The translations under genes and the position numbers were made by a program. Shown piece after piece: positions 34,966 through 46,413 of a stretch of DNA of 63,544 nt. The notes under the pieces are model-generated. The model searched no databases. It had not been told where the DNA came from and saw only the letters and a list, made by a program, of their open reading frames with translations. This stretch comes from an uncultured Bacteroidota bacterium. Its GTDB lineage: Bacteria > Bacteroidota > Bacteroidia > Flavobacteriales > BACL11. The stretch's first letter is position 1; each line of letters opens with the position of its first letter. Location of the stretch: the NCBI GenBank assembly GCA_902627575.1, contig CACOJQ010000003.1, positions 1-63,544 on the forward strand, read 5' to 3'.

Positions 34966-36150
34966 GTCTAATGCTAAAGAAACATTACTTGCAAGTAAAA
35001 ATTCTTTTGGATTTTCTAAATACTCTTTTATTTTACACAGAAAACCAACAGATTCTCGACCATCAATTACTCTGTGATCATAAGACAATGCAACATACAT
35101 TATTGGTCTAATGACAATTTTTCCTTCTACAACTACAGGCCTTTCAACTATATTATGCATTCCTAAAATTGCTGATTGTGGCGGATTTATTATTGGAGTG
35201 GAAAGCATTGATCCAAAAACTCCACCATTAGTTATTGTAAAAGTGCCTCCAGTTATTTCATCAATAGTAATTTTACCATCTCTAGCTTTAGTTGCTAATC
35301 TTTTAATCTCAGATTCTATCTGAGCAAATCCCATTTGCTCTGCGTTGCGTAAAACCGGCACCATTAGCCCTTTTGGTGCACTTACTGCAATACCAATATC
35401 AACATAGTTATGCGAAATAAGTTCATCGCCATCTATCATTGAGTTTACATCGCCATATTCCTTTATGGACTCTGTAACAGCTTTTGTAAAAAATGACATA
35501 AAACCTAATCCAACGTTATGCTTTTCTTTAAAGGGCTCTTTATAAGTATTTCTAATTTCGAAAATTGATGTCATATCAACTTCATTAAAAGTTGTAAGCA
35601 TTGCTGTTTCGTTTTTAACAGCAACTAGTCGAGAAGCAATTTTTCTTCTTAAAGAAGACATTTTTTTTCTATTTTGTCCTCTATCTTCAGAGGAAGAACT
35701 TGAGTTAATTAAGTCTAAAACATCATTCTTTGTTATTTTACCTGCTTCTCCTGATCCAGTCAGATCTTCAGCAGATATATCATGTTCGTTTATTATTGCT
35801 GATGCAAGCGGAGTTGCTTTATTAATTTTAACTTTATTAATAGTTATATTTTTTTCAGTTATTGATAAATCTTTTTTCTTCTCAGTAGAATTATTTTCTT
35901 TAGTCTCTTTCTTAGCAGAGGTATCAATAATGCAAACGACATCTCCAACGGAAACAGTTATACCTTCCTCAGTTAAGATTTTTATTACCCCACTTTCCTC
36001 GGCTGGAAGTTCTAATGTTGCTTTGTCTGAGTCTATTTCTGCAATAGATTGATCTTTTTGTACATAATCACCATCGGCTACTAACCATTCTATTATTTCA
36101 ACTTCCGATATTGATTCTCCCGGGCTGGGAACTTTCATTTCTAGTAACAT
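34960..36150 (-). CDS. sucB: Dihydrolipoyl succinyltransferase (2-oxoglutarate dehydrogenase E2)
   Basis: E2 core of the 2-oxoglutarate dehydrogenase complex: it moves the succinyl group from E1 to CoA. The 396-aa protein has a lipoyl domain (1-78, lipoyl Lys43 in DSDKATLE), a Thr/Lys-rich linker, an E3/E1-binding domain near 110-145 ('[13 protein letters not shown]'), and the catalytic domain with His in '[12 protein letters not shown]'. I use the Met opening [14 protein letters not shown], 7 nt after the sucA stop. An upstream Met (36177) would overlap sucA and is not family-like. Confidence 0.95.
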   Translation of the reverse strand: MLLEMKVPSPGESISEVEIIEWLVADGDYVQKDQSIAEIDSDKATLELPAEESGVIKILTEEGITVSVGDVVCIIDTSAKKETKENNSTEKKKDLSITEKNITINKVKINKATPLASAIINEHDISAEDLTGSGEAGKITKNDVLDLINSSSSSEDRGQNRKKMSSLRRKIASRLVAVKNETAMLTTFNEVDMTSIFEIRNTYKEPFKEKHNVGLGFMSFFTKAVTESIKEYGDVNSMIDGDELISHNYVDIGIAVSAPKGLMVPVLRNAEQMGFAQIESEIKRLATKARDGKITIDEITGGTFTITNGGVFGSMLSTPIINPPQSAILGMHNIVERPVVVEGKIVIRPIMYVALSYDHRVIDGRESVGFLCKIKEYLENPKEFLLASNVSLALDL

Positions 36151-36157
36151 TCTTTTT

Positions 36158-38857
36158 TTATTTAAAAACTTTATCAATTATTTCTTTTTGCTCTAAAGCT
36201 GATGTTTTACTTGACCCTGTAGCTGTAGCTGCAGAAGGAATTCTTGCAATCACCTCAATATTAAATGCTCTTAATTCAGACAAAATATAACTCCAAGCTC
36301 CCATATTTTCAGGTTCTTCTTGTACCCAAAGAAGTGTATTTGCATTATACTTTTTAATTAATTTAATTAAATAAGCTTTATCTAATGGAAATATTTGTTC
36401 AATTCTAACAATAGCTATGTTAGTTATGTTATCATTCTTTCTTTTTGTATCAAGTTCATAATAAATTTTTCCGCTACATAAAATAAGCTTTTTAATCGAT
36501 TGATTTTTTACTTCATCATCAATAATTAATTCAAATTTACCTTTGGCTAAATCAGAAATTTTTGAAATACATTTAGGGTGTCTTAACAAACTTTTAGGTG
36601 TAAAAATAATTAATGGCTTTCTAAAATTTCTGTTTAATTGTCTTCTCAAAACATGGTAGAAATTTGCTGGGGTGGTACAGTTTGTAATTTGCATATTATA
36701 TTTTGCACACATTTGCAAATACCTTTCTATCCTTGCTGAAGAATGTTCAGCCCCTTGGCCTTCATAACCATGAGGTAATAGCATAACTAGACCACTCATC
36801 ACCTTCCATTTATCTTCAGCACAAGATATAAATTGATCTATCATAATTTGAGCTCCATTTGAAAAATCACCAAATTGAGCTTCCCAAATAGTTAAATCAT
36901 TTGGGGAGGCAATAGAATAGCCATAATCAAATCCCAAAACTCCATATTCTGAAAGTAATGAGTTATATGCATTAAAATTTGAAGTATCACTAATCCTGTT
37001 TAATGGAGAAACCTCCTGCTCAGAATCCTCTATTTTTAAAATTGCATGTCTGTGTGAAAAAGTCCCTCTTTCTACATCCTGACCACTTAGTCTAATACTA
37101 TGTCCTTCAGATAACAGTGAAGCATATGCTAATAATTCTGCTAATGCCCAATCCACACTATTGATATCTTCAATCATTTTTTTTCTATCTAATAGTAGTT
37201 TTTTTGTTTTTTTAAATAATTTATCTTGATTAGGAACTTCGTAAAGAAATTTAGCCAACTCTTTTAATTTACTCTCACTCACATTATTTGATTTTTCCAC
37301 TGTAAAATCCTCACTAAATTTTCTTTTGAAGACCTTCCACTCTTCGTTTAAAAAAGGTGTTATTTTAGCTTTTATTATTTCTTTTGCTTCATCAAATCTT
37401 TCTTGTAGTAAATTTTTAAAATCTGTATCTAAGTCTTGTGCAATACCAGATTCAACAACTCCTTCGTTCATTAGTTTTTGCCTATAGATTTCTCTAGGAT
37501 TTTGGTGCTTAGAAATTGCTTCATACAAAAGAGGCTGTGTAAATCTTGGTTCATCTCCTTCATTATGTCCATACTTTCTATAACACAACAAATCAATAAA
37601 AACATCTTTATTATATTTTTGTCTATACTCAACGGCTATTTTTAAAGCATGTACTACAGCTTCAACATCATCACCATTTACATGAAAAACCGGCGATAAT
37701 GTTACTTTAGCAACATCAGTACAATAAGTACTAGATCTAGCGTCATGGTAATTTGTAGTAAATCCTACTTGATTATTTACTGCAATATGAATAGTCCCCC
37801 CGGTTTTATAACCATCTAACTGAGCCATCTGTATTACCTCGTACACTACACCCTGACCTGCAAGTGCTGCATCTCCATGAATTAAAATTGGTAATATTTT
37901 GTTCATCTTTCCGTTATATTCGGAGTCAAGTTTAGATCTAACAATTCCTTGTACAACAGGGTCAACTGCTTCTAAATGTGATGGGTTTGGCGTTAAATTT
38001 AACTTAATATTGTTACCATTATTACATTTTTGCATAGAGGTAAACCCCAAATGATATTTAACATCGCCTGCAATATTTTCGTCTTCATACAACTTGCCTT
38101 CAAATTCTGAAAAAATTTCTTTATATGTTTTATTGAATATATTAGCTAATACATTCAGCCTCCCTCTATGAGCCATTCCTACAACAAATTCTTTGACTCC
38201 TAAGCTAGCACTGTGCTCAACTAATGCATCTAGCGCAGGTATTAATGATTCAGCACCCTCTAACGAAAATCTTTTCTGACCAACAAATTTTTTATGTAAA
38301 AAATTTTCAAATACTACTGCCTGATTCAATTTATGTAATATATGTTTTTTTTGATTTGCATTAAAATTTGGTGTATTTGAATTATTATGAAGTCTTTGCT
38401 TAATCCACTCTATTTCTTGCGGATCACGAATATACATGTACTCTACTCCAATAGATTGACAATATACTTTCTCTAAATGAGATATTATATCTTTTAATTT
38501 TGCCGGTCCAATTCCTACTTGAGTGCCCGCTTGAAAAACAATATCTAAGTCACTTTTTTCTAAATCAAAATTAGTATAATCAAGAGTGGGATTATATTTT
38601 CTCCTTTCTCTTACTGGATTAGTTTTAGTAAATAAATGTCCACGCTTCCTGTATGCGTCTATCAAATTAATAACTTTAAATTCTTTTTGAAAATGCTGAG
38701 GGATTTCAGTTTCTGAGTATATTGTTTTAGCAAAATCAAATCCTTTAAAAAAGTTTACCCACTCATGATCAACACTATTTGGATCTTCTAGAAATTTATC
38801 ATAAAGTTCCTCTATCATAGACGTATGAGCTGCTCCTAAGAAAGTAAATTTATCCAT
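36158..38857 (-). CDS. sucA: 2-oxoglutarate dehydrogenase E1 component
   Basis: Thiamine-diphosphate-dependent E1 that decarboxylates 2-oxoglutarate in the TCA cycle. The 899-aa length is normal. Visible: '[11 protein letters not shown]'-type N-terminus, '[15 protein letters not shown]', '[20 protein letters not shown]', '[13 protein letters not shown]', '[10 protein letters not shown]' (ThDP-binding) and '[20 protein letters not shown]'. It is followed by sucB in the standard sucAB order. The E3 gene (lpd) is not in the window. Confidence 0.97.
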   Translation of the reverse strand: MDKFTFLGAAHTSMIEELYDKFLEDPNSVDHEWVNFFKGFDFAKTIYSETEIPQHFQKEFKVINLIDAYRKRGHLFTKTNPVRERRKYNPTLDYTNFDLEKSDLDIVFQAGTQVGIGPAKLKDIISHLEKVYCQSIGVEYMYIRDPQEIEWIKQRLHNNSNTPNFNANQKKHILHKLNQAVVFENFLHKKFVGQKRFSLEGAESLIPALDALVEHSASLGVKEFVVGMAHRGRLNVLANIFNKTYKEIFSEFEGKLYEDENIAGDVKYHLGFTSMQKCNNGNNIKLNLTPNPSHLEAVDPVVQGIVRSKLDSEYNGKMNKILPILIHGDAALAGQGVVYEVIQMAQLDGYKTGGTIHIAVNNQVGFTTNYHDARSSTYCTDVAKVTLSPVFHVNGDDVEAVVHALKIAVEYRQKYNKDVFIDLLCYRKYGHNEGDEPRFTQPLLYEAISKHQNPREIYRQKLMNEGVVESGIAQDLDTDFKNLLQERFDEAKEIIKAKITPFLNEEWKVFKRKFSEDFTVEKSNNVSESKLKELAKFLYEVPNQDKLFKKTKKLLLDRKKMIEDINSVDWALAELLAYASLLSEGHSIRLSGQDVERGTFSHRHAILKIEDSEQEVSPLNRISDTSNFNAYNSLLSEYGVLGFDYGYSIASPNDLTIWEAQFGDFSNGAQIMIDQFISCAEDKWKVMSGLVMLLPHGYEGQGAEHSSARIERYLQMCAKYNMQITNCTTPANFYHVLRRQLNRNFRKPLIIFTPKSLLRHPKCISKISDLAKGKFELIIDDEVKNQSIKKLILCSGKIYYELDTKRKNDNITNIAIVRIEQIFPLDKAYLIKLIKKYNANTLLWVQEEPENMGAWSYILSELRAFNIEVIARIPSAATATGSSKTSALEQKEIIDKVFK

Positions 38858-38880
38858 TTAACCTGTTGTAATTCAATTAA

Positions 38881-38912
38881 CAAAATTATTTATTTTTTGT
38901 GACTTATTACAA
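38881..38912 (-). promoter_or_regulatory. Candidate promoter of sucAB
   Basis: On the minus strand TTG (38910-38912), a 21-nt spacer, then TAATTTTG (38881-38888), ending 23 nt before the sucA ATG. The spacing is slightly long but within the range seen in Bacteroidota. Confidence 0.4.
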
Positions 38913-38950
38913 TAAATAAAAATTAGTTATTAAATAGTATTAATGTGATT

Positions 38951-39913
38951 TTAAGAAGTCCTGTCCATTAAATTATTTGCAAAATAAATTAAAGTTGCTT
39001 TGTTTTTAGATTCGACAAGATCAAGATGTTTCATTCCTTTTACATAATACGATTTCATTAGTGCAACAGTATGCTTGTCAACATTTAATTTTGAAAAAAT
39101 AGTCTTTACAGAATTAACCTTATTAATGCTATTTGTTGATTTACTATAGTAATCTTGTAATTTTTTTTTCGTTATCTCATCTGCTAGTTGTAAGGCCTTT
39201 AAATATAAAAACGTTTTCTTATTGGACAAAATATCACCACCGGTTTGCTTGCCAAAACTTTCATTACCAAAAACATCAAGCAAATCATCTTTTAATTGAA
39301 ATGCTAAGCCAATATTAATGCCAAATTCGTATAGATGGTTCTGATCCTTTTCAGAAGCACCTCCAATTATAGCTCCTATTTTTAAAGATGCAGCTAACAA
39401 TACTGCTGTTTTAAATTGAATCATTCTTATATACTCAGAAATTGTAACTTTGCTGCTATTTTCAAAATCCATATCAAACTGCTGCCCTTCACAAACTTGA
39501 TTTGCTGTTTTACCAAAAATATCTAAAACTTTTTCTAAATAATGTGATTCTACTTGAGATATCAATTTATAAGCTTGAATCATCATTGCATCCCCTGATA
39601 GTATTGCAATATTTTTATCCCATTTCATATGTACTGTACTATTTCCTCTTCTCAAAGGTGCATTATCCATAATATCATCATGAAGTAATGTGAAATTATG
39701 AAAAAACTCTATTGCTAAAGCAGGAGAAATAACATTAGAAAAATCTGACTTATAGAGATTGTATGAAATCAAAAGAAACAATGGGCGTATTCTTTTTGCT
39801 CTTAAACCCATTATGTATTTTATAGGTTCATACAATAGTTCAGGAGTTTTAGGATAAGAAAAATCACAAATTTCCTTCTCTAACAAATTGTGTATTCTAT
39901 CTATTTCGTTCAC
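38951..39913 (-). CDS. Polyprenyl (trans-isoprenyl) diphosphate synthase
   Basis: A 320-aa all-trans prenyl diphosphate synthase. First Asp-rich motif 'LLHDDIMDNAPLRRGNSTVH' (near residues 76-95), second 'FQLKDDLLD' near residue 206, plus 'SGDAMM' and the C-terminal 'KSYYVKGMKHLDL' region. The residues before the first Asp motif suggest chain lengths beyond C15, but the product (GGPP, or longer for menaquinone) cannot be fixed from sequence. It starts 2 nt after the rfbA stop. Confidence 0.9.
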   Translation of the reverse strand: MNEIDRIHNLLEKEICDFSYPKTPELLYEPIKYIMGLRAKRIRPLFLLISYNLYKSDFSNVISPALAIEFFHNFTLLHDDIMDNAPLRRGNSTVHMKWDKNIAILSGDAMMIQAYKLISQVESHYLEKVLDIFGKTANQVCEGQQFDMDFENSSKVTISEYIRMIQFKTAVLLAASLKIGAIIGGASEKDQNHLYEFGINIGLAFQLKDDLLDVFGNESFGKQTGGDILSNKKTFLYLKALQLADEITKKKLQDYYSKSTNSINKVNSVKTIFSKLNVDKHTVALMKSYYVKGMKHLDLVESKNKATLIYFANNLMDRTS

Positions 39914-39915
39914 GT

Positions 39916-40770
39916 TTACTTTATAATATCTAATAAATAATTACCATACCCACTTTTAATTAACGGCTGTGCAATATTTGCTAGATGTGTTTTTGTTATT
40001 AGTCCCATCCTATACGCTGCCTCTTCAATACATCCAATTTTTCTTCCTTGTCTTTCTTCTATTAAATGAACATATTGATTAGCCTGCATTAGAGATGAAA
40101 ACGTTCCTGTGTCTAGCCAGGCAGTACCTCTTCCTAACAACTTAACTTCTAATTTACCTTTCATTAGATAAGCTTTATTTACATCTGTTATTTCATACTC
40201 CCCTCTTTTAGAAGGTTTTATTTTTTTTGCTATTTCTATTACTGAATTATCATAATAATATAAGCCTGGTACAGCATAATTTGATTTTGGGTTGTCGGGT
40301 TTTTCTTCTAATGATAAGACTCGAAAATTTTTGTCAAATTCAACAACACCATATCTTTCTGGATCATGTACATGATAACCAAATACAATACCACCATCAA
40401 CATCTTTACATTTTGACAATGTATTTATTTTCATTTGAAAAATGTTGTCACCTAATATCATACAAACTTTATCAGTACCTATAAACTCTTCACCTATTAT
40501 AAAGGCCTGAGCTAAACCATTTGGTTCTTTTTGAACCTTATATTCAAGACTACAGCCTATTCTAGAGCCATCTCCTAATAATTTTTTAAATATTGGAAGA
40601 TCGTATGGAGTAGATATAATTAAAATCTCTCTTATTCCTGAATATATTAATGTGCTTAATGGATAATAAATCATCGGTTTATCATACACTGGCATCATTT
40701 GCTTACTCATTACTAATGTAAGTGGGTGTAATCTTGTTCCAGCTCCACCGGCAAGTATAATTCCTTTCAT
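39916..40770 (-). CDS. rfbA: Glucose-1-phosphate thymidylyltransferase RfbA
   Basis: RfbA makes dTDP-glucose from dTTP and glucose-1-phosphate, the first step to dTDP-rhamnose and related sugars. The 284-aa protein opens '[18 protein letters not shown]' (nucleotide-binding, residues 1-18), with '[17 protein letters not shown]', 'MILGDNIF' and '[16 protein letters not shown]'. rfbB, C and D are not adjacent, which is unusual for a dTDP-rhamnose operon; it is an isolated rfbA between a prenyl synthase (2 nt) and an RND transporter (4-nt overlap). Confidence 0.95.
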   Translation of the reverse strand: MKGIILAGGAGTRLHPLTLVMSKQMMPVYDKPMIYYPLSTLIYSGIREILIISTPYDLPIFKKLLGDGSRIGCSLEYKVQKEPNGLAQAFIIGEEFIGTDKVCMILGDNIFQMKINTLSKCKDVDGGIVFGYHVHDPERYGVVEFDKNFRVLSLEEKPDNPKSNYAVPGLYYYDNSVIEIAKKIKPSKRGEYEITDVNKAYLMKGKLEVKLLGRGTAWLDTGTFSSLMQANQYVHLIEERQGRKIGCIEEAAYRMGLITKTHLANIAQPLIKSGYGNYLLDIIK

Positions 40771-43148
40771 TTATTTTTTTTAATTTTTAATTTACTTAGT
40801 TCTATATCACTCTCCTCATCAAATGTGTCTATTAATGGTTCATTAAATGCTTCATAATTTATAATCTTTTCTAGCGACAAAAGCAATGCTGGCAACAAAA
40901 TTAAGTTAGAAAGCATCGCTAACATTAATGTAATAGAGACTAATAAACCCATCGCAATAGTACCCCCAAAATCTGAAACAACAAATATAAAAAAGCCAAA
41001 GAATAAAACAACTGATGTGTAAAACATACTTATTCCTGTTTCTCTTATAGCAGAAAATACAGATTTATTAATATTCCAATTATTTAATAATAGCTCCTGA
41101 CGATATTTAGCTAAAAAATGAATTGTATCATCAACCGATATTCCAAATGCAATACTAAAAACAAGTATTGTTGAAGGCTTTAATGCGACACCAAAATAAC
41201 CCATTATAGACGCAGTTAGCAACAATGGAATTAAATTTGGAATAATTGAAATTATAACCATTCTAAATGAATTAAACATCCAAGCCATAAAAATTGAGAT
41301 CAAAATAATCACAATAAATAAGCTAGTAAATAAATTTTTCAATAGAAACTTTGTGCCTTCTAAAAAAACTATCGTAGCTCCTGTAATAGTTACATTATAA
41401 AATTTTGGATCAAATATTTTATCTATTTGTGGTCTGAGACTTGCAAAAATACTATCCATTTTAACACTTGAAATATCTGCTACTCTCAGCGATATTCTAG
41501 CTTGCTGTTTTGAAGTGTCTACCAAATTATTTAAAATGTTAATCTTCTCATCTTTTTTATTCATCAATCTATTAATTATCGAAATTTCTTGTGAGTTAGG
41601 TAATTCGTAAAACGAGGGGTCTCCATTATAAAATGCTTGCTTTGCGTGCTTTATCAAATCGATGTAAGATAATGGATTGGAAAACTCTAAATAAGAAGAA
41701 AATAGATTTGATAAGCTATCGATTTTTTTCATATTGTAGGCTTTCATTAGGCCATTTTTCTTTTTTGTATCTACTATAACTTCTAGAGGAATTACACCTG
41801 AAAAATTATTTTCTAAAAATTTTAAATCTTTAAATAGCTGTTGCCCTTTCGGAAGATCATCTGTTAAATTTCCGGTTGTTTTTACTTTATTTATTCCAAA
41901 AAAAGCAACAATCAATAAAAAAAACGTAACTCCATAAATCAGCTTTCTCTTATCCTTAACTAAAAAACTTAAATAATTGACAAAATCAATAAGCCATTTT
42001 TTTGTTAAGTGCTCTGTTTGTTTTTTTGTTGGAGAAGAAGCAAAACTAAAGTATATAGGAATAACAAATAAAGAAAGAATGAAGATAAAAATAATATTTA
42101 ACGAAGCAATAACACCAAACTCCCTTAATGTTTCACTATCAGTCAAAATAAAAGACGCAAAACCTGCTGCAGTTGTTAAATTAGTTAATAAAGTTATATT
42201 TCCAATTCTTTGTATCATTATTTGTAATGAATAAAACTTTTTTTGTGACTTAATAAATTCACTATGATACTTATTAATTAAAAAAACACAATTTGGTATA
42301 CCAATAACAATTATTAAAGGAGGAACAACTGCCATGAAAATTGATATGTCATAATTAAAAATTACAATCGTGCCAAAAGAAAATATCACTCCAATAACAA
42401 CTGTAATCATTGAGGAAACGGTTGCATTAAACGACTTAAAAAATAAAAAAAGAATAAACGCAGTAATAATTAAAGCTAAAATTATAAAGTATGTGATTTC
42501 TTCTTTGACCATTAAAGAGTCAATTGTCCTTATATAAGGAAGTCCTGAGTAATGAATCGAAGCTTTATATTTTTTTTCATATTCATTAACAATATCCTTT
42601 ATTTTAAAAATTAATTCTATTCTTTGTGGAGTTTTTACAATATTTTCATCGAGTGAAATCAATAAAGTTGTAATAGTATTATCTAAATTATTTAAAACAT
42701 CTTTATATATTAATTGATTTGAAAAATTAATAAATGCACTATCAATTTCTTTTTTTGATGAGAAATCTTTTGAATACCATCTTTTTAAAACTAATTTTGA
42801 TGTAGTTGTATCCTTAACTAAAAAAGAAATATTAGTAATTGAAACAATACTTATAACTCCTTTCAAACCTTCTATGTTTTGTGTAATATTGTTTATATCA
42901 GCTAAATTATTAACATTTAAAAAGTTAGAATCTTTAATTGCAATTACAAAAAGATTTTGCTCACCATATACCTTCAGAAAATCTTCATATTCAACATTGG
43001 TTTGATGATCATTAGGCAATAATTTAGCCATAGTATAAGCTAATTTTGCATCCTTGGCATTATATGCCATTAATGAGGTAATACCAAGTATTAAAAAAAT
43101 AAGAAAGATTCTATTTCTTAAAATAAATTTTGAAATATATTTCCACAT
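40767..43148 (-). CDS. RND-superfamily (MmpL/patched-like) transporter
   Basis: A 793-aa membrane protein with the RND two-repeat plan: TM1 (residues 12-30), a large periplasmic domain, then five helices (about 215-370), repeated in the second half. The charged pair in '[17 protein letters not shown]' (TM10 region) and the equivalent '[13 protein letters not shown]' are typical of MmpL/HpnN/patched-like members, which move lipids or hydrophobic compounds. No membrane-fusion partner is adjacent. It overlaps rfbA by 4 nt (ATGA). The substrate is unknown; a prenyl or sugar lipid would suit the neighbours. Confidence 0.88.
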   Translation of the reverse strand: MWKYISKFILRNRIFLIFLILGITSLMAYNAKDAKLAYTMAKLLPNDHQTNVEYEDFLKVYGEQNLFVIAIKDSNFLNVNNLADINNITQNIEGLKGVISIVSITNISFLVKDTTTSKLVLKRWYSKDFSSKKEIDSAFINFSNQLIYKDVLNNLDNTITTLLISLDENIVKTPQRIELIFKIKDIVNEYEKKYKASIHYSGLPYIRTIDSLMVKEEITYFIILALIITAFILFLFFKSFNATVSSMITVVIGVIFSFGTIVIFNYDISIFMAVVPPLIIVIGIPNCVFLINKYHSEFIKSQKKFYSLQIMIQRIGNITLLTNLTTAAGFASFILTDSETLREFGVIASLNIIFIFILSLFVIPIYFSFASSPTKKQTEHLTKKWLIDFVNYLSFLVKDKRKLIYGVTFFLLIVAFFGINKVKTTGNLTDDLPKGQQLFKDLKFLENNFSGVIPLEVIVDTKKKNGLMKAYNMKKIDSLSNLFSSYLEFSNPLSYIDLIKHAKQAFYNGDPSFYELPNSQEISIINRLMNKKDEKINILNNLVDTSKQQARISLRVADISSVKMDSIFASLRPQIDKIFDPKFYNVTITGATIVFLEGTKFLLKNLFTSLFIVIILISIFMAWMFNSFRMVIISIIPNLIPLLLTASIMGYFGVALKPSTILVFSIAFGISVDDTIHFLAKYRQELLLNNWNINKSVFSAIRETGISMFYTSVVLFFGFFIFVVSDFGGTIAMGLLVSITLMLAMLSNLILLPALLLSLEKIINYEAFNEPLIDTFDEESDIELSKLKIKKNK

Positions 43149-43199
43149 TTTTAAGGATAATATAATTTAAAGAAAATTATACTAATAGATATTTTTTCT

Positions 43200-43763
43200 C
43201 TATACAGTCATTATATCTTGTTCTTTTTGAATGTATATACCATCAATCTTTGATGTATAAGAATTAGTTAAGTCTTGAACTGAATTTTCTGCATCTCTAA
43301 CCAAATCTTCGGAAAGGCCCGATTTTGAAAGTTTTCTCATTTCATCGTTTGCTTTTTGTCTGTGATTACGAATACTAACTTTTGCATTTTCAATTTCAGA
43401 TTTAACTTGTTTTACTAAATCTTTTCTTCTCTCTTCTGTCAATGGTGGCACATTTACAATTACTTTTTCACCATTATTAGACGGATTAAAGCCCAGATTT
43501 GCTTCAACGATTGCCTGCTCAATATCACTAATTAAATTTTTATCAAATGGCTGAATGGATAATGTTTGTGCATCAGTTGAAGCAATATTTGCTGCTTGAG
43601 ATAGAGGAGTTTGAACTCCATAATAATCTAGCTTTACCGAACTTAGCATTTGTGGGTTAGCTTTACCTGCTCTTATTTTTGATAACGTAAATTCAAGTCT
43701 TGAAATAACATCATCCATTGCCTCTTTAGCAACATCTAGATTAAAATTAACTTCTTCTATCAT
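43200..43763 (-). CDS. frr: Ribosome recycling factor
   Basis: RRF splits post-termination ribosomes together with EF-G. The 187-aa protein shows 'LSKIRAGKANPQMLSSVKLD' (residues 27-46), 'YYGVQTPLSQAANI', 'PPLTEERRKDLVKQVKSEIE' and 'SVRNHR'-type region (VSIRNHRQKANDEM). It follows pyrH by 6 nt, the standard pyrH-frr pair after rpsB-tsf. Start at the first Met matches family length. Confidence 0.97.
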   Translation of the reverse strand: MIEEVNFNLDVAKEAMDDVISRLEFTLSKIRAGKANPQMLSSVKLDYYGVQTPLSQAANIASTDAQTLSIQPFDKNLISDIEQAIVEANLGFNPSNNGEKVIVNVPPLTEERRKDLVKQVKSEIENAKVSIRNHRQKANDEMRKLSKSGLSEDLVRDAENSVQDLTNSYTSKIDGIYIQKEQDIMTV

Positions 43764-43769
43764 ATTTAT

Positions 43770-44474
43770 TTATTTTACAAGGGTACCAACATTATCTCCT
43801 TTACATAGCTTATATAAATTGCTTTTAGGGTTCATGTTAAATACTCTAATTGGCAAATTATTTTCTTGACAAAGTGTAAATGCTGTTAAATCCATAACAT
43901 TCAATTTATTTTTAATTACTTCATCAAAGTTAATTTCATTAAACATTTTAGCATGTTTATCTTTTTCTGGGTCAGCAGAGTAAATCCCATCTACTCTGGT
44001 TCCTTTTAAAATTATATCAGCCTCAATTTCTATTGCACGTAACACGCCAGCAGTGTCTGTTGTAAAATAAGGATTACCTGTTCCACCTCCAAAAATTACA
44101 ACTCTCGATTTTTGTAAATGACGCATTGCCTTTCTTCTAATGTAAGGCTCTGCAACTTGCTCCATTCTAATAGCAGTTAATAATCTTGTCTGTATATCTA
44201 GCGATTCTAACGCAGATTGTAAAGCCATTCCATTAATTATTGTTGCTAGCATACCCATGTGATCTCCTTGTACCCTGTCAAATCCAGCTCCTTCTGACTG
44301 TACTCCTCTGTAAATATTTCCTCCGCCTATTACGATTGCAACCTCCACTCCTTCATCAACTACAGTGCTTATTTCATTTGCAAAATGACTTAAAATATTA
44401 GAATCTATTCCATATCCTACATCACCCATTAATGATTCACCGCTTAATTTTAAAAGTATTCTTTTATATTTCAT
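43770..44474 (-). CDS. pyrH: UMP kinase PyrH
   Basis: PyrH phosphorylates UMP to UDP for pyrimidine nucleotide synthesis. The 234-aa protein carries '[14 protein letters not shown]' (residues 5-18), '[10 protein letters not shown]', '[16 protein letters not shown]', '[16 protein letters not shown]' and '[16 protein letters not shown]', all diagnostic of bacterial UMP kinase. It is separated from tsf by a terminator, with a -7 element 11 nt before its ATG, so pyrH-frr is probably a separate transcript. Confidence 0.97.
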   Translation of the reverse strand: MKYKRILLKLSGESLMGDVGYGIDSNILSHFANEISTVVDEGVEVAIVIGGGNIYRGVQSEGAGFDRVQGDHMGMLATIINGMALQSALESLDIQTRLLTAIRMEQVAEPYIRRKAMRHLQKSRVVIFGGGTGNPYFTTDTAGVLRAIEIEADIILKGTRVDGIYSADPEKDKHAKMFNEINFDEVIKNKLNVMDLTAFTLCQENNLPIRVFNMNPKSNLYKLCKGDNVGTLVK

Positions 44475-44485
44475 AAAAAACTTTT

Positions 44486-44493
44486 CAAAGATA
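44486..44493 (-). promoter_or_regulatory. Candidate -7 element of pyrH-frr
   Basis: The minus strand reads TATCTTTG, 11 nt before the pyrH ATG, downstream of the tsf terminator. No -33 site was identified. Confidence 0.4.
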
Positions 44494-44532
44494 AAATAAA
44501 TGAACTAAACTAATGAAAATTTAAAACATAAA

Positions 44533-44559
44533 AAAAGCCACCTTTTAAAGGTGGCTTTT
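44533..44559 (-). terminator. Rho-independent terminator after tsf
   Basis: A 13-bp perfect stem (AAAAGCCACCTTT and complement around one base) with T runs on both sides, 19 nt after the tsf stop. It ends the rplM-rpsI-rpsB-tsf transcript. Confidence 0.9.
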
Positions 44560-44578
44560 CACTAAAATTAAATTGAAA

Positions 44579-45547
44579 TTAGCCTAGAGAAACTTTTTTG
44601 AAATCAGAAACAGCAATATCATCACCATAACTTGAAATATATTCTGCTACACTCTTAGTTTCGTCTTTAATAAATTTTTGATCTAACAAGCACATTTCTT
44701 GATCCAATGTTGTATTGTCAGAAACAAATCGATCCATTTTACCCGGTACAATTTTATCCCAAATATGTTCTGGTTTTCCTTGTTTTTTTAATTCTTCCTC
44801 TATTTTAGCTTTTGCTTTGTCTAAAACCTCTTGTGTGAGCTGAGCTTTAGAAATAAATTGCGGTACATTTTTTAAAGCCTTACCCAGTCTTTTTAACTCA
44901 ACATTATCTTTTTCAATGGCCGCTATTCTAGCCTCTGTTTCGGCATCAATAAATGATGAGTCTAAGTCCTTGTAAGAAAGAGTAGTCGCCCCCATAGACG
45001 CGACCTGCATAGAGATGTCTTTGGATAAAACCTCAGCATTATCAATAAGATTATTTAAACCCACCAGTACAGCAATCTTGCTTCCATGTGTGTAAGACCC
45101 AACATATTTTGCCTCAATTTTTTCAAAAGCAGAGATTTCAAGTTTTTCTCCTATAACTCCTGTTTGCTCAATTAATTTTTCTGCTACTGTCATGCTTCCA
45201 AAATTGGCGGCTAAAAAATCTTCCTTGTTATTATAATTTAAAGCTATTTCAACAAAAGATTCAGCTAAAGATTTATACGAATCGTTTTTAGCAACGAAAT
45301 CGGTTTCACAAGCTAAAACAATAGCTACTCCAGAGGTTTTATTCTCATTAATTTTCACTATTGCAACACCTTCTTTTGCATCACGATCAGCTCGCTTTGC
45401 TGCAACTTTTTGCCCTTTTTTTCTTAAAACATCAATAGCTGCATCAAAATCACCACTAGCTTCAATTAAAGCTTTTTTACAATCCATCATGCCAGCACCA
45501 GTTTGTTTTCTTAGCTTCGCTACATCAGCTGCTTTAATACTTGTCAT
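44579..45547 (-). CDS. tsf: Translation elongation factor Ts
   Basis: EF-Ts recycles EF-Tu by exchanging GDP for GTP. The 322-aa protein begins with the UBA-like domain 'VAKLRKQTGAGMMDCKKALI' (residues 9-28), then 'ACETDFVAKNDSYKSL' and repeated core subdomains. Length exceeds the 283 aa of E. coli but is usual for Bacteroidota. It follows rpsB by 15 nt and is followed by a terminator. Confidence 0.97.
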   Translation of the reverse strand: MTSIKAADVAKLRKQTGAGMMDCKKALIEASGDFDAAIDVLRKKGQKVAAKRADRDAKEGVAIVKINENKTSGVAIVLACETDFVAKNDSYKSLAESFVEIALNYNNKEDFLAANFGSMTVAEKLIEQTGVIGEKLEISAFEKIEAKYVGSYTHGSKIAVLVGLNNLIDNAEVLSKDISMQVASMGATTLSYKDLDSSFIDAETEARIAAIEKDNVELKRLGKALKNVPQFISKAQLTQEVLDKAKAKIEEELKKQGKPEHIWDKIVPGKMDRFVSDNTTLDQEMCLLDQKFIKDETKSVAEYISSYGDDIAVSDFKKVSLG

Positions 45548-45562
45548 ATCTTTTTTTTTAAA

Positions 45563-46318
45563 TTATTTATTTTCTTCTGATATTTTTTTTGCCTTTTCTT
45601 TCTTCTCTTTATCTTTTACAGCTTGTTCCGATCCTCTTTCATCCAAACCTTCCATAATTGCTTTCTTTATTATTGACAAAATGCAAACTATGGATTTTGA
45701 TGCATCATCGTTAGATGGTATGGGAAAATCTATGAGTTTAGGATTAGTATTTGTATCAGTCATAGCAAATGAGCGAATACCCAAGTGGTTAGCCTCTGAA
45801 ACTGCAATACGCTCTTTGTTAATGTCTACAACAAAAATTGCTTCAGGCATTCGATTCATTTTTACAATACTACCTAAATTTAGTTCAAGTTTTGCTCTTT
45901 GTCTATCTATCTGAAGTCTTTCTCTTTTAGATAAAGTTGCAAATGTACCATCTTCCTTCATCTTATCAATTGTTTGCATCTTTTTAATTGATTTTCTTAT
46001 GGTAGAAAAGTTTGTCAGCAAACCTCCTGGCCATCTTTCAGTTATGTATGGCATATTTAGAGATAGGGCTGTTTCTGCCACAACAGACTTGGCTTGTTTT
46101 TTTGTTGCAACAAATAAAATCTTTTTACCTGATTTTGCAATTTGTTTCATTGCAGCTGCTGCATCCTCAATCAATGCAACAGTTTTGTTTAAATCAATTA
46201 TATGTATGCCGTTTCTTTCCATAAATACATATGGGGCCATTGCGGGATTATACTTTTTCTTTAAATGGCCAAAATGGACACCTGCTTCTAATAATTCTTT
46301 GAAGTTTGTTCTTGACAT
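45563..46318 (-). CDS. rpsB: 30S ribosomal protein S2
   Basis: S2 of the small subunit, 251 aa. Visible: 'LLEAGVHFGHLKKKYNPAMA' (residues 9-28), 'MPYITERWPGGLLTNFSTIR', 'IFVVDINKERIAVSEANHLG' and a C-terminal Lys/Glu-rich tail. It precedes tsf and follows rpsI after a 95-nt spacer longer than the others in this group. Confidence 0.98.
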   Translation of the reverse strand: MSRTNFKELLEAGVHFGHLKKKYNPAMAPYVFMERNGIHIIDLNKTVALIEDAAAAMKQIAKSGKKILFVATKKQAKSVVAETALSLNMPYITERWPGGLLTNFSTIRKSIKKMQTIDKMKEDGTFATLSKRERLQIDRQRAKLELNLGSIVKMNRMPEAIFVVDINKERIAVSEANHLGIRSFAMTDTNTNPKLIDFPIPSNDDASKSIVCILSIIKKAIMEGLDERGSEQAVKDKEKKEKAKKISEENK

Positions 46319-46413
46319 GTTTACTTTCTTTTTAAGTTAAGCAATTGCGTGGTAGAAGTAAATAAACTTGTCCAAGCAATTTAGATGCTAAACATTTGTT
46401 ATTAATTTGATTT
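46319..46413 (-). other. 95-nt spacer between rpsI and rpsB, possible rpsB leader
   Basis: No ORF. On the minus strand it contains short self-complementary pieces (CTTG-GA-CAAG) and a TTGC/GCAA pair that could fold into a small leader structure upstream of rpsB. Autoregulation of rpsB by S2 through the leader is known in E. coli; nothing here proves the same. No -7 element is evident. Confidence 0.3.
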
